Positions 42,067 through 50,345 of a stretch of DNA of 64,000 nucleotides are shown here, in pieces. The stretch comes from Nocardiopsis gilva YIM 90087 (GTDB lineage Bacteria > Actinomycetota > Actinomycetes > Streptosporangiales > Streptosporangiaceae). The stretch is from positions 4,402,001 to 4,466,000 of the forward strand of contig NZ_CP022753.1 of NCBI RefSeq assembly GCF_002263495.1. Reading direction: 5' to 3'. A program made the translations under genes and the position numbers. How positions within the stretch are numbered: the stretch's first letter is position 1; each line of letters starts with the position of its first letter. The notes beneath the pieces are model-generated. The model saw only the letters and a program-made list of their open reading frames with translations, ran no database searches and was not told where the DNA came from.

Positions 42067-43308
42067 ATGCGCGGACTTTCAAAGAAGCATGAGAACACTG
42101 ATGTCGTGGAAGATCCGCAGGTTGCGGCGCCCGCGACGCAGTTCTGGGCGAAGTTCTCGCTGATCTACGCCGCAGGTGTGTTCGCTGCGGCCAGCATCGG
42201 CAAGATCGGGCCGATATCCGGGGATCTGCGGTCCGACCTCGGGCTCTCGCTCGACCAGGTGGGCTTGGTCGCGTCGTCGGTGACCGCCACCGCGGCTGTG
42301 GTCGGCGTGCTCGTCGGGCTGGGGAGCCGTCGGCTTGCGCAGAAGCCGCTGCTGCTCGTAGGGCTCGCCATTATGGCGGTCGCGGGGGCGCTGGTCTCTC
42401 GGATGTCCGACTTCGGGCCGCTGGTCGCCGCACGGCTCGCCGAGAGCGTCGGCTACGTCATCGTGGTGGTGGCAGCGCCCGTCCTGGTGATGTCCTTGGG
42501 AGAGGGGCGGCGGCGGACCGCGGCCCTCGCTGTGTGGGGGACGTTTCTGCCGATCGGGCTGGCGCTCGGCTCGTTCGCGGGAGGAATCGTGGCGTCGGCG
42601 TTCGGCTGGCGCGTCTGGCTCGGTGCAGCGGCCGCCGCGATCGCCTGCGTGGCGGTGGTGGTCGCGATCGCGGTACCCCGACGAGAGGTCACCACCCCGG
42701 AGTCGGTCGGCTCCGGCGGGCACGACCGATTCACCCTGCGCGGCTTCGCCCGTCCCGTTGCACTCTCCGCGGGCTTCGCCACTGCGAGTGCGGCCATCGT
42801 CGCCACGGTCACGATGTTTCCGAGTTTCCTGCAGGAGGTGTTCGACGTCCCGGCTGCCCAGGCAGGGACGCTCACCGGTGCTGTCTCACTGGTTGGCGTG
42901 TCGGGTGGGTTCGCCGCCGGATGGCTCCTGCACCGCGGGAAGCCGGTCTCCCAGCTGTTCATCGCCGGTGTTCTCGTACCGCTGGGTGCGACCTTCGCAT
43001 TCCTCGAACTCGGGGGCGTGTCCATGTCTCTGGCAGGTGCGCTGGTCGTGGCCGTGACGAACGAACTCGTGGTCGCGGCCGTCTTCGCCGCCGTTCCGAT
43101 GGTCGTGCGTTCCACCGCCGACATCAGTACGACCAACGGCCTGGTCGCCCAGCTCGGCAGCCTGGGCACCCTGGCCGGCCCTCCGCTGATCGGTCTCGTC
43201 GTCATCCAGGCCGGGGGATGGTGGGCGGTCGGCCCCGCCCTCGCAGTCCCGTGCCTGGTCGGTGTGGTGCTGCTGCGGACGTCGGTCCGTCCCAGCTCCA
43301 CGGTGTGA
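42067..43308 (+). CDS. Major facilitator superfamily transporter
   Basis: The 413-residue product has about twelve hydrophobic segments. ATG 42067 has GGAG 11 bases upstream; the GTG at 42055 overlaps that site. An MFS loop 2-3-like segment GLGSRRLAQKPLLLVGLAIMA follows helix 2 (the RxxQK basic loop), and ESVGYVIVVVAAPVLVMSLGEGRRRTAALAVWG is the helix 4-5 region (core SLGEGRRRTAALAVWG). The closest type is the CynX/NimT-like or general drug:H+ antiporter group; substrate unknown. It follows a low-GC stretch and an IS relic, so acquisition by transfer is plausible. Confidence 0.85.
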   Translation: MRGLSKKHENTDVVEDPQVAAPATQFWAKFSLIYAAGVFAAASIGKIGPISGDLRSDLGLSLDQVGLVASSVTATAAVVGVLVGLGSRRLAQKPLLLVGLAIMAVAGALVSRMSDFGPLVAARLAESVGYVIVVVAAPVLVMSLGEGRRRTAALAVWGTFLPIGLALGSFAGGIVASAFGWRVWLGAAAAAIACVAVVVAIAVPRREVTTPESVGSGGHDRFTLRGFARPVALSAGFATASAAIVATVTMFPSFLQEVFDVPAAQAGTLTGAVSLVGVSGGFAAGWLLHRGKPVSQLFIAGVLVPLGATFAFLELGGVSMSLAGALVVAVTNELVVAAVFAAVPMVVRSTADISTTNGLVAQLGSLGTLAGPPLIGLVVIQAGGWWAVGPALAVPCLVGVVLLRTSVRPSSTV

Positions 43309-43392
43309 CCGGGCCCTGCGCGATCCCCAGCCGGCCCACCCCACGTGTTCGTTGCGTTGACTTCCCCCATCGTCCGCTGGAGTGAAGGGCGC

Positions 43393-44223
43393 TCATAGGG
43401 TGAGTTCGGTGAAAGCCCGGGTGCGCGCCGTCAGGGCCTCCTCGACCGGGAGTCGTTCCATCGATGAGGCCCCGTAGAAGCCGTGGACCCCCTTGCAGCT
43501 GCGCAGGATGAAGGCGGCATCGTCAGGCTCGGCGATAGGGCCGCCGTGGCACAGGACCGTGATGTCGCCGCGGACCTTCCGAGCGGCGGTCGCCCAGGCG
43601 TCGATGAGCGCCGCGCCCTCCTCCAGCGTGAGGGCCGTTTCGGCGCCGATGCTGCCGCCGACGGTCAGTCCCAGGTGGCAGACGATGATGTCGGCGCCCG
43701 CCTCGGCCATGGCGGCGGCGTCCTCTGCGGAGAACACATAGGGCGAGGTGAACAGGTCAAGGGCGTGGGCGCGGCGGACGAGCTCGACCTCGTGGGCGTA
43801 GCCCATCCCGGTCTCCTCCAGGTTGGCGCGGAACACGCCGTCGATGAGCCCCACCGTGGGGAAGTTCTGCACCCCCGAGTAACCGAGTGCGGCCAGGCGC
43901 GGCAGGAACTCGTCAGGGTCGTAGAACGGGTCGGTGCCGTTGACTCCGGCGAGGACCGGGGTGTCGCGCACCGCTGTGACCACCTCGCGCGCCAGGTCCG
44001 CGACGATCTCGTTGGCGTTGCCGTAGGCGAGCAGCCCGGCCAGGGAGCCGCGGCCCGCCATCCGGTAGCGGCCGGAGTTGTAGACGACCAGGAGGTCCGC
44101 GCCGCCCGCCTCCTGGCACTTCGCCGACAGCCCGATGCCCGCGCCGCCTCCGATAATCGGTGCGCCGCGCGCACGCTTGGCGTGCAGCCGCTCCAGGATG
44201 CGCTCTCTGGGAATCCCCGTCAT
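43393..44223 (-). CDS. Phosphoenolpyruvate hydrolase-like TIM-barrel protein
   Basis: The 276-residue product starts with [20 protein letters not shown] and [20 protein letters not shown], then [21 protein letters not shown], the conserved opening of the PEP_hydrolase (TIM-barrel) family. [18 protein letters not shown] and [20 protein letters not shown] follow, and [12 protein letters not shown] lies near the end. The family is fused to, or encoded beside, Tm-1-like/UPF0261 proteins, as here (three-base gap). Its physiological reaction is not established. Last gene of the cupin / Tm-1-like / TIM-barrel operon. Confidence 0.8.
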   Translation of the reverse strand: MTGIPRERILERLHAKRARGAPIIGGGAGIGLSAKCQEAGGADLLVVYNSGRYRMAGRGSLAGLLAYGNANEIVADLAREVVTAVRDTPVLAGVNGTDPFYDPDEFLPRLAALGYSGVQNFPTVGLIDGVFRANLEETGMGYAHEVELVRRAHALDLFTSPYVFSAEDAAAMAEAGADIIVCHLGLTVGGSIGAETALTLEEGAALIDAWATAARKVRGDITVLCHGGPIAEPDDAAFILRSCKGVHGFYGASSMERLPVEEALTARTRAFTELTL

Positions 44224-44226
44224 GTC

Positions 44227-45480
44227 TCAGTCCCCCTTCGTGTGCGCGGACGCGCGCATTAGTTCATCCAGCAGGCCGACCGCGGCCTCGGCGAACTTCG
44301 GGTCGTTGATCTCCTTGTCCAGCTCGATCAGGCGGACCCCGGTGCCCTCCAGCCCCGCACGCACCGCCGCGAACAGCTCGGCGTCGGCGACCGGGTCGTG
44401 GAAGGGGCCGCCGTCGACCGACAGCGCCGAGGTGCCGCGCAGCGGCAGCACGACCGCCGTGGGCGCCTCCAGAGCGGCCACGCGCGCGGCGAGCCGAGCG
44501 CCCAGCTCCGCGCACTCCTCCGGGGAGGTGCGCATCAGGGTGACCGCCGGGTTATGGACGTGGAGCAGCCGACCGCCGAATCTCTCCGGCACGGTGTCCG
44601 ATGCGCCGAAGTTCACCATGTCCAGAGCGCCGACCGATACCACCCGCGGGGTTCCGGTGCCGCCGCACGTCAGCCGCGTCGGCCCGGCCGACATCACCCC
44701 GCCGACGAGCTCGTCGGCCAGCTCGGTGGTGGTCAGGTCCAGCACTCCGCGCAACGCGCCCTGGCCGACCAGCGACTCCAGGGTGCGCCCGCCAATGCCG
44801 GTCATGTGGAACACCAGGACCTCGCGGCCACGCTCCTCCAGTAGCCGCCGCGCGCGGGTGACGGCGGGCGTGGTGACGCCGAACATGCTCGCCGCGACGG
44901 CGGGCCCGGCGGCGCGGTGCTCGGGCGGCGGGGCGGCCAGCATCCCGGCGACGGCGCCGCAGGCGTTGGCGAGGATTCTGGCCGACACCGAGTTGAGCCC
45001 GGCCACGTCCACCACGCTGGGCATGAGGACCAGGTCGCTCTCCGCGACGTAGGGGCGGGTGTCACCGGAGGCGGCCGTGGAGACGGCGACCTTGGGCACG
45101 CCGAGCGGCAGTGCGCGCAGCGCGTGCGCGGCGATGGAGGTGCCGCCGGTACCGCCGACCGCCAGGGCCGCGTCCAGTCGCCCCTCGGCACGCAGCCGCA
45201 GCACAGTGGCACGGGCGCCCTCGGCCATGGCGGTCACGGCCGCGCCGCGGTCGCCCGCACGGGCCAGCACGGCGGTGTCGTGACCGGCGGCCCGACCCAC
45301 TTCGGTGCGCGGCACGTCCGGGATGACGCCCACTGGCGCATCGGGCTCGAACACCCCGCAGTCGACCACTACCGGCCGCAGCCCGGCGTGCAGGAGCCGG
45401 TCACGCACATACCCGCACTCGGCAGCCTTGGTGTCGAGGGTGCCGAGCACCGCGACGGCGCGACCGTCCCGCCCGCTCAC
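44227..45480 (-). CDS. Tm-1-like ATP-binding protein (UPF0261)
   Basis: The 417-residue product starts with VAVLGTLDTKAAECGYVRDR, the UPF0261 hallmark. LAVGGTGGTSIAAHALRALP and PKVAVSTAASGDTRPYVAESD belong to the nucleotide-binding N-domain. VFHMTGIGGRTLESLVGQG, GALDMVNFGASDTVPERF and LHVHNPAVTLMRTSPEEC are from the C-domain. Tomato Tm-1, the only well-studied relative, binds a viral replicase; bacterial roles are unknown. The GTG start overlaps the cupin stop, and the PEP-hydrolase-like gene follows after three bases, so the three products likely act together. Confidence 0.85.
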   Translation of the reverse strand: MSGRDGRAVAVLGTLDTKAAECGYVRDRLLHAGLRPVVVDCGVFEPDAPVGVIPDVPRTEVGRAAGHDTAVLARAGDRGAAVTAMAEGARATVLRLRAEGRLDAALAVGGTGGTSIAAHALRALPLGVPKVAVSTAASGDTRPYVAESDLVLMPSVVDVAGLNSVSARILANACGAVAGMLAAPPPEHRAAGPAVAASMFGVTTPAVTRARRLLEERGREVLVFHMTGIGGRTLESLVGQGALRGVLDLTTTELADELVGGVMSAGPTRLTCGGTGTPRVVSVGALDMVNFGASDTVPERFGGRLLHVHNPAVTLMRTSPEECAELGARLAARVAALEAPTAVVLPLRGTSALSVDGGPFHDPVADAELFAAVRAGLEGTGVRLIELDKEINDPKFAEAAVGLLDELMRASAHTKGD

Positions 45481-45896
45481 GCGTTCTCCATCGCGGGACT
45501 CCGGTCCGCCGGGATCTCACGAAAGTCGGGCGCGGCACGCAGCTCCTCCTCGGCCCCCGCAGGGCCGTACACGACGACCAGCCGCAGCACGTCCCACCCG
45601 GTGTTGTGGGTGGAGTGCGGGACGCTGCGTGGGATGTGCACGGTGTCCCCGGCCGCGATGGGGAACGCGGCCCCGTCGCCCACGGTCTGCTCCCCGGTTC
45701 CGGACAGCACGTAGATGACCTCGTCGGAGCCCTCGTGCAGGTGCCGTTCATGCCCCTTGCCGGGGAAGACGACGACATCGCCCACCGTGATCGCGGTCCC
45801 GGGGACGGTGCGTGGAGATACCCGCCATCTGATCCGTCCCCAGGCAAACAGCTGGGTGGGTGGGTCCGGTGGGGTGCCGTCGGAGGAAGTGGTCAT
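45477..45896 (-). CDS. Cupin-domain protein
   Basis: The 139-residue product starts at ATG 45896 with GGAGG seven bases before it. Cupin motif 1 is GKGHERHLHEGSDEVIYVLSG, given here by its core HERHLHEGSDEVIYVLSG, and motif 2 is GDTVHIPRSVPHSTHN, with His and Glu ligands for a metal. It heads the Tm-1-like operon. Such cupins often act as small-molecule isomerases, dioxygenases or sensors. The role in this trio is unknown, but tight coupling (GTGA overlap with the next gene) argues for a shared pathway. Confidence 0.8.
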   Translation of the reverse strand: MTTSSDGTPPDPPTQLFAWGRIRWRVSPRTVPGTAITVGDVVVFPGKGHERHLHEGSDEVIYVLSGTGEQTVGDGAAFPIAAGDTVHIPRSVPHSTHNTGWDVLRLVVVYGPAGAEEELRAAPDFREIPADRSPAMENA

Positions 45897-46106
45897 GGGG
45901 GTCGCCTCCATCGTCGCGACGGGATCCTGGGCGCCGGGGCGCATGCGCACGAGCCTGCCTGGGAGGGAGCCTGGGGTCAACGGCCGGCTCCGGAAAGTAA
46001 TTCGGGCGACTGGCATCCGGGAACACTGCCACCGTTGGCGAGAGCCGGGCTCAGTCCTCGGTGGAGCAGAGTCGCTCGGTCAGCTCGGCCAGGCGGGCTC
46101 GCGCGG

Positions 46107-46329
46107 TCATGCATACTCGCGCTCCAGCATGACGTTGTCGAAGTCGATGGGCGCCTGGCCGATCGAGGCCACGTTGACCACACGTGCGGGCGTCGATACG
46201 GCCAGCAGCGGCAGGAGTCGACACATCAGAACGGAGGGCGCCAGGTGGTTCACGGCGAACCTCAGTTCGTGACCCTGGCGGCTCACCTCGCGACGTGTCG
46301 GGTCGGTGCCGCCACTGTCCGTAGATTCG
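46107..46329 (-). pseudogene. Short-chain dehydrogenase fragment
   Basis: The minus-strand frame ending at the stop 46107-46109 reads REVSRQGHELRFAVNHLAPS, then LLPLLAVSTPARVVNVASIG and QAPIDFDNVMLERE. This is the middle of an SDR protein (NHLAP, VVNVASIG motif before the catalytic Tyr). The glycine-rich NAD(P) loop is missing and the frame stops just at the start of the YxxxK region. Probably a decayed copy. Confidence 0.6.
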
Positions 46330-46465
46330 GATATTCGAGGCTGCGGAATAGCCTCGTGGCCCAGGGCTGCTCACTGCGGCGTCGAACAGCTCAGCCGTGA
46401 TGCCTGCAACGGGTAGCCGCTAGTCCGGTTGCGAGTGCCGAGGTCATCCGGATCATGATGATCCA

Positions 46466-46846
46466 ATGAGCGTGGACAGCGACAGCGTTGCCGAGGCGAT
46501 CGCGCGAGAGTTGCAGCTGATGAACCCCGGGGTGCGGACATCGAGGCGGCTTGCAGACCAACTGCTCGATCCGGAATTTGTAGAGGTGGGTGCCTCGGGC
46601 CGTAGGTGGGACCGGGAGGCGGTACTTTCTGCGCTTCCGGACATGCCGGGTGGGGCCGCGGATGGCCCGCAGTATGAGCCTCTTGGTATGACGGGCACCG
46701 TATTGGCGCCGGGCTTGGTGCATCTCACGTACGAGACCACGATCGACGGGCGGCGAGCGCGAAGAGCTTCGATCTGGCGGAAGTTGGATGACGGTTCTGG
46801 ATGGCGGATGTATTACCACCAAGCCACTCCTGTTCCAGGCGAGTAG
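46466..46846 (+). CDS. DUF4440 / NTF2-like protein
   Basis: The 126-residue product has VAEAIARELQLMNPGVRTSR and LADQLLDPEFVEVGASGRRW, matching the DUF4440 start. HLTYETTIDGRRARRASIWR and GWRMYYHQATPVP match its end. The fold is a small cone-like ligand-binding domain, function unknown. GC is slightly lower than nearby genes. It stands alone between two gene remnants. Confidence 0.7.
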   Translation: MSVDSDSVAEAIARELQLMNPGVRTSRRLADQLLDPEFVEVGASGRRWDREAVLSALPDMPGGAADGPQYEPLGMTGTVLAPGLVHLTYETTIDGRRARRASIWRKLDDGSGWRMYYHQATPVPGE

Positions 46847-46948
46847 ACGGGGAAATCAGGATCGCCGGGCGACCTCAGCTGCATAGGCTGTTCTGACGGC
46901 CCCGGCCGACCAGCGTTCGGCAGACGTTGGGCTGATCCCGAGCAGGCG

Positions 46949-47266
46949 TTGAAGGACGGCCGGGGGGGGATCTGCGTGCACAGGTCGAGCAGGGCCGCGC
47001 CTCTGCCTCGTCACGCCCAGGCCATGACGGCCGTCCTCAAGAACCTCGAAGAGCGCGGCCTGATCGAACGGTCGGCCCATCCGTGGCATCAGAAGATGCT
47101 GGAGGCACGACTCACCCAGGCTGGCCAGGATGCGGTCGAACTCGCCGACAAAGAGGCCGTTCGCATCGAACGGCGCCTCGCCGACGAGTTCACCCCGAAG
47201 GAGCGAGAGACGCTCCGCGCGCTCCTGTCGCGCTGTGTCGACGCCATCCAGCGCGACGAGGTGTAA
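46949..47266 (+). pseudogene. MarR-family regulator, 5'-truncated
   Basis: From about 47024 the frame encodes AMTAVLKNLEERGLIERSAH (end of the recognition helix and wing), ARLTQAGQDAVELADKEAVR and FTPKERETLRALLSRCVDAI. These are the wing and C-terminal dimerisation helices of a MarR repressor. The N-terminal helices and first half of the HTH are absent; the preceding residues are low-complexity, near a run of nine G at 46962-46970 or so. It is unlikely to make a functional DNA-binding protein. Confidence 0.6.
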
Positions 47267-47281
47267 CAAAGCGAGGGCGGT

Positions 47282-48547
47282 TTAGGCGGAGCTGGAAGCG
47301 ATGTTCTTCGTAAAGATCACTCCATCGGTCTCCACCAGGTGGTCGGGCTCCAAGGCGAAGAAGTACCCGTCGCCGGTCCTCTGATCGGGGCGTCGAGTCG
47401 GTTCGGATTCCATGGCGTCCAGTGCCGCGGCCAAGCGACGGGAGTCGAGGACATAGTGGCCCTCCGGAAGGGTGCACAGAATCCCCTCAAGGGTGTCCTC
47501 GCTCGGAGTGTCCACGCCGTGGTGCTGGGCGCTGCCCAGGGCCGAGGCGATGAAGGCATAGTGATCACCGATCCGTGGGTCGATGATGGCCCCGGCGCTC
47601 CACCACTCCAGGGTCTGGTCGCCCATCTGGCAGTCGCTCCTGTGTCGCTGGAGGTGAAGATTGTGGGCGAACACCAGGGTCGGGCCTTGCCGGGCCTGGT
47701 TCGCGGCGATGGCGGTGAGGTTGTCGGACATCATCGCGTCGCGCAGACTCATCAGCCGCTGCCAGCGGGTGGGGGACGTGTCGGCCATTGTGGCGTGGTA
47801 GCGGAGCAGGCCTGCTGCGGTGCGGCCGTGGAAATGGGCCAGCCGCCAGTCGGTAGGTGAGGTGGCGGAGACCAGGTGTGGGGACTCCGACGTGAGGAGT
47901 GCCAGAAGGTCATCCGTGATCAGACGGAGTTTCGCGACGTCTGAGGAGGAACCCACCGACTGGGACGGATCCATCATGGCATCCGGGTTGGTCCAGCGCT
48001 CGTCGTCGCCGATCAAGGCGTCGATGGCGTCGAACGTGCACGGCCGTCGGTCGATGTCCACGTGGGGCGCAAGGTAGTCGTACAGCGTCGTGAGGACCGG
48101 GCGGGGGCTGGGCGCGCCGGTGATCTCCGTCGGGGCGTCGAATCCGAAGAATCGCAGGCGGTCCTCGGCGGGACGGCCCCGGTTGTAATCGCGCATCCAC
48201 TCGACGAGTTCGCGGTTGGCCGCCGATTCTCCGAAGCCGTGGCTGAAGCCGCGCTTCATCACGTCGTCGAGCGATCCCGCTCCCCCCGCGATGTAGTCGT
48301 CGACCATCAGACCGGCCACACAGTCGCTCTCGATCGCGATCGACCGGTACCCCTCGTGCTGGACCAGGTACTGGAAAACCCGGTTACGCAGCCGGGGAAA
48401 CGCCTCTTCCCCGTGCATGGGCTCGCCGAGGCCCAGGAGGCGCGGCTGGGTCGGAAGCGAGTGAAGAAACGACGCGAGCGCCGCGTGCAAGCTCGTGTCA
48501 TCAGAGAAGGCACAACCGGCGTCGTGAATTGAAGGATGAGTCGTCAT
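47282..48547 (-). CDS. Erythromycin esterase family protein
   Basis: The 421-residue product has the family pattern: LLGLGEPMHGEEAFPRLRNR (catalytic-region His and Glu), SIAIESDCVAGLMVDDYI, REL VEWMRDYN and LRFFGFDAPTE. A second histidine region is TLVFAHNLHLQRH, and the end reads YVLDSRR. EreA/B enzymes hydrolyse macrolide lactones, but many family members, including this branch with DYLAPHVD, have not been shown to do so. It is divergent from a TioE-like MerR regulator with an operator-like palindrome between them, suggesting drug-responsive control. Confidence 0.8.
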   Translation of the reverse strand: MTTHPSIHDAGCAFSDDTSLHAALASFLHSLPTQPRLLGLGEPMHGEEAFPRLRNRVFQYLVQHEGYRSIAIESDCVAGLMVDDYIAGGAGSLDDVMKRGFSHGFGESAANRELVEWMRDYNRGRPAEDRLRFFGFDAPTEITGAPSPRPVLTTLYDYLAPHVDIDRRPCTFDAIDALIGDDERWTNPDAMMDPSQSVGSSSDVAKLRLITDDLLALLTSESPHLVSATSPTDWRLAHFHGRTAAGLLRYHATMADTSPTRWQRLMSLRDAMMSDNLTAIAANQARQGPTLVFAHNLHLQRHRSDCQMGDQTLEWWSAGAIIDPRIGDHYAFIASALGSAQHHGVDTPSEDTLEGILCTLPEGHYVLDSRRLAAALDAMESEPTRRPDQRTGDGYFFALEPDHLVETDGVIFTKNIASSSA

Positions 48548-48599
48548 TACGGTTCCTGTTCTCTTCGATGAATTCGCTACTCCTTAAACCGTATCGTTG

Positions 48600-48617
48600 A
48601 ACATTCGGTGTAATGTT
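48600..48617. promoter_or_regulatory. Candidate MerR/TioE operator
   Basis: AACATTCGGTGTAATGTT has perfect 6-bp arms and a six-base spacer. It lies 50 bases before the TioE-like start and 53 bases before the divergent esterase start, suitable for joint control. Confidence 0.5.
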
Positions 48618-48667
48618 GGAGTCGACTTATGCCGGAAACCGCAGGAAAAGTTTCAACAGGAGTGAAC

Positions 48668-49402
48668 ATGGGCCGTGATCGCCTCCGGCCGGTCGACCTC
48701 GCTCGGGAGCATGGCCTGTCCACGCAGGCGGTGCGCAACTATGAGGAGGCGGGCATCCTTCCGCCAGCGGAGCGCACGCCCAGCGGGTACAGGGTCTACG
48801 GTCCGCTCCATGCCCAGGCATTACGCGTCTTCCTGGCTCTCGTGCCAGCGCACGGCCACCCCACCGCGACGGCGATCATGCGGGCCGTGAACAAGGGGGA
48901 CGTCGAGGGCGCTCTCGCGATGATCGACGAGAGTCACGCGCAGCTGCTCAAGGACCGGGAGACGCTCAAGGCCGTCGAGCATGCGCTCCGGGACCTGGCT
49001 CCGTCGGACCGCCCCGCCTCGATCCGACCAGGGCCGATGTTCGTCGGGCCGCTGGCCCGGCAGCTCGGGGTCCGGCCCGCCACCCTGCGGAAATGGGAGC
49101 GGGCCGGGTTGATCCGTCCGCAGCGCGACCCCGCGACCGGTTATCGCGTCTACGCGCCTGCCGACGTCCGGGACGCGCACCTGGCTCACCAACTCAGACG
49201 CGGCGGATACCTGCTCAATCAGATCGCTCCACTGCTTGAGCAGGTGCGGTCCGCCGGAGGGCTGGAGCCCCTGGAGTCCGCACTGAGCGATTGGCGCCGC
49301 CGACTCACGATGCGTGGCCGCGCCATGCTGGCGGGAGCGGGTGAGCTTTCCGGCTATTTGCAGGAGTGTGGTGATCGCCTGCCGCTCGATGGTGGGGGCT
49401 AG
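48668..49402 (+). CDS. TioE-family MerR-like regulator with two HTH domains
   Basis: The 244-residue product starts at ATG 48668 with AGGAG seven bases upstream. The first MerR-type HTH is RPVDLAREHGLSTQAVRNYE with AGILPPAERTPSGYRVY. A second, FVGPLARQLGVRPATLRKWE with AGLIRPQRDPATGYRVY, begins near residue 122. Two complete MerR DNA-binding units in one chain are the mark of the TioE family, named after the thiocoraline cluster. There is no Cys-rich metal-binding tail, so a drug-like ligand is more likely. It is divergent from the erythromycin-esterase family gene. Confidence 0.85.
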   Translation: MGRDRLRPVDLAREHGLSTQAVRNYEEAGILPPAERTPSGYRVYGPLHAQALRVFLALVPAHGHPTATAIMRAVNKGDVEGALAMIDESHAQLLKDRETLKAVEHALRDLAPSDRPASIRPGPMFVGPLARQLGVRPATLRKWERAGLIRPQRDPATGYRVYAPADVRDAHLAHQLRRGGYLLNQIAPLLEQVRSAGGLEPLESALSDWRRRLTMRGRAMLAGAGELSGYLQECGDRLPLDGGG

Positions 49403-49408
49403 GTGCCC

Positions 49409-50293
49409 TCACGCGCCGCTGTCCAGGTGGTCGACCCACGCTGAGAGGCGGGAGAGGAAGGTCGTCCCCGTCTGCGGGATGGCTTCGTTGAGGATGACTG
49501 CGTGAAACACGTGCGGCATGCCCTCGTAGATGTCGAGGGTCGCGTCGACCCCGGCCGCTGTCGCCGCGTCAGCGAATCGACGCGCGTCGTCCAGCATGAG
49601 CTCGTCGCCGCCCGCCGCCAGCAGGACGGGCGGCAGTCCGCGCAGGTCGCCGAAGAGGGGTGACTGCGGGGCTTCGTCGGGGGCGGCACCGTTCAGGTAA
49701 TCCTGCGCCAGGGAGTCGTCGCCCACTCCGCTGATGATGTCCTTGCCCTCGTTGGCCGTCATCGAAGGACTGGAGAAGGTGAGGTCCGTCAGCGGGCCGA
49801 CCGCCACTGCCCCGCCCGGCAGGGCGGTTCCCTCCTCTTTCAGCACCAGCAGCGACGACAGCAGGAGCGTTCCGCCCGACGACTCCCCCGCCAGGATGAT
49901 CCGCGACGCCGGCACCCCCTGGTCGAGCAGGCTCCGGTAGGCGGCGGTCACGTCCTCGATGGCCGCCGGGAAAGGGTGGTCCGGGACGAGGCGGAAGTCG
50001 ACGCGCAGACCGGGGCGGCCGGTAGCGCGGGAGAGACGGTAGGTCAGGACGCGTTCGGCGTCGGGATTGGTGAAACGGAACCCGCCGCCGTGCACGTACA
50101 TGAGCACGCCCGCTGATATCCCCCGGCGGTCGGCGTCGACCCAGCCCCCGGGGACGCCCCCGGTGTGCGGGAGAAGGTCGGTGGTGTCGGCGTCGGCCGG
50201 GATGTCGGCGATTGCCAGCGGCCATGCGGAGAGAAGTTCGCGGACGGCGGCTCGCTCGTCGGCGGTGGCGTCGATTCGGGTTGTGGTGGGCAC
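49409..50293 (-). CDS. HSL-type alpha/beta hydrolase (esterase)
   Basis: The 294-residue product carries the oxyanion-hole motif VHGGGFRF, DFRLVPDHPFPAAIEDV, and the nucleophile motif LAGESSGGTLLLS. The acid lies in LLAAGGDELMLDD and the His in EGMPHVFHAV. This is the hormone-sensitive-lipase group of cytoplasmic esterases acting on short acyl esters. No signal peptide. It is convergent with the TioE-like gene (six-base gap) and is followed upstream by the nitroreductase-hemerythrin gene in the same direction. Confidence 0.88.
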   Translation of the reverse strand: MPTTTRIDATADERAAVRELLSAWPLAIADIPADADTTDLLPHTGGVPGGWVDADRRGISAGVLMYVHGGGFRFTNPDAERVLTYRLSRATGRPGLRVDFRLVPDHPFPAAIEDVTAAYRSLLDQGVPASRIILAGESSGGTLLLSSLLVLKEEGTALPGGAVAVGPLTDLTFSSPSMTANEGKDIISGVGDDSLAQDYLNGAAPDEAPQSPLFGDLRGLPPVLLAAGGDELMLDDARRFADAATAAGVDATLDIYEGMPHVFHAVILNEAIPQTGTTFLSRLSAWVDHLDSGA

Positions 50294-50345
50294 TACTGTC
50301 GTCCTTTCGTGTTCGTGGGCTGGGCGCGCAAATCGTGCCGCGCTC

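Noticed and set aside
42055-43308. GTG 42055 as start of the MFS protein
   Set aside because: It overlaps the only good Shine-Dalgarno (GGAG 42052-42055), which is well placed for ATG 42067.
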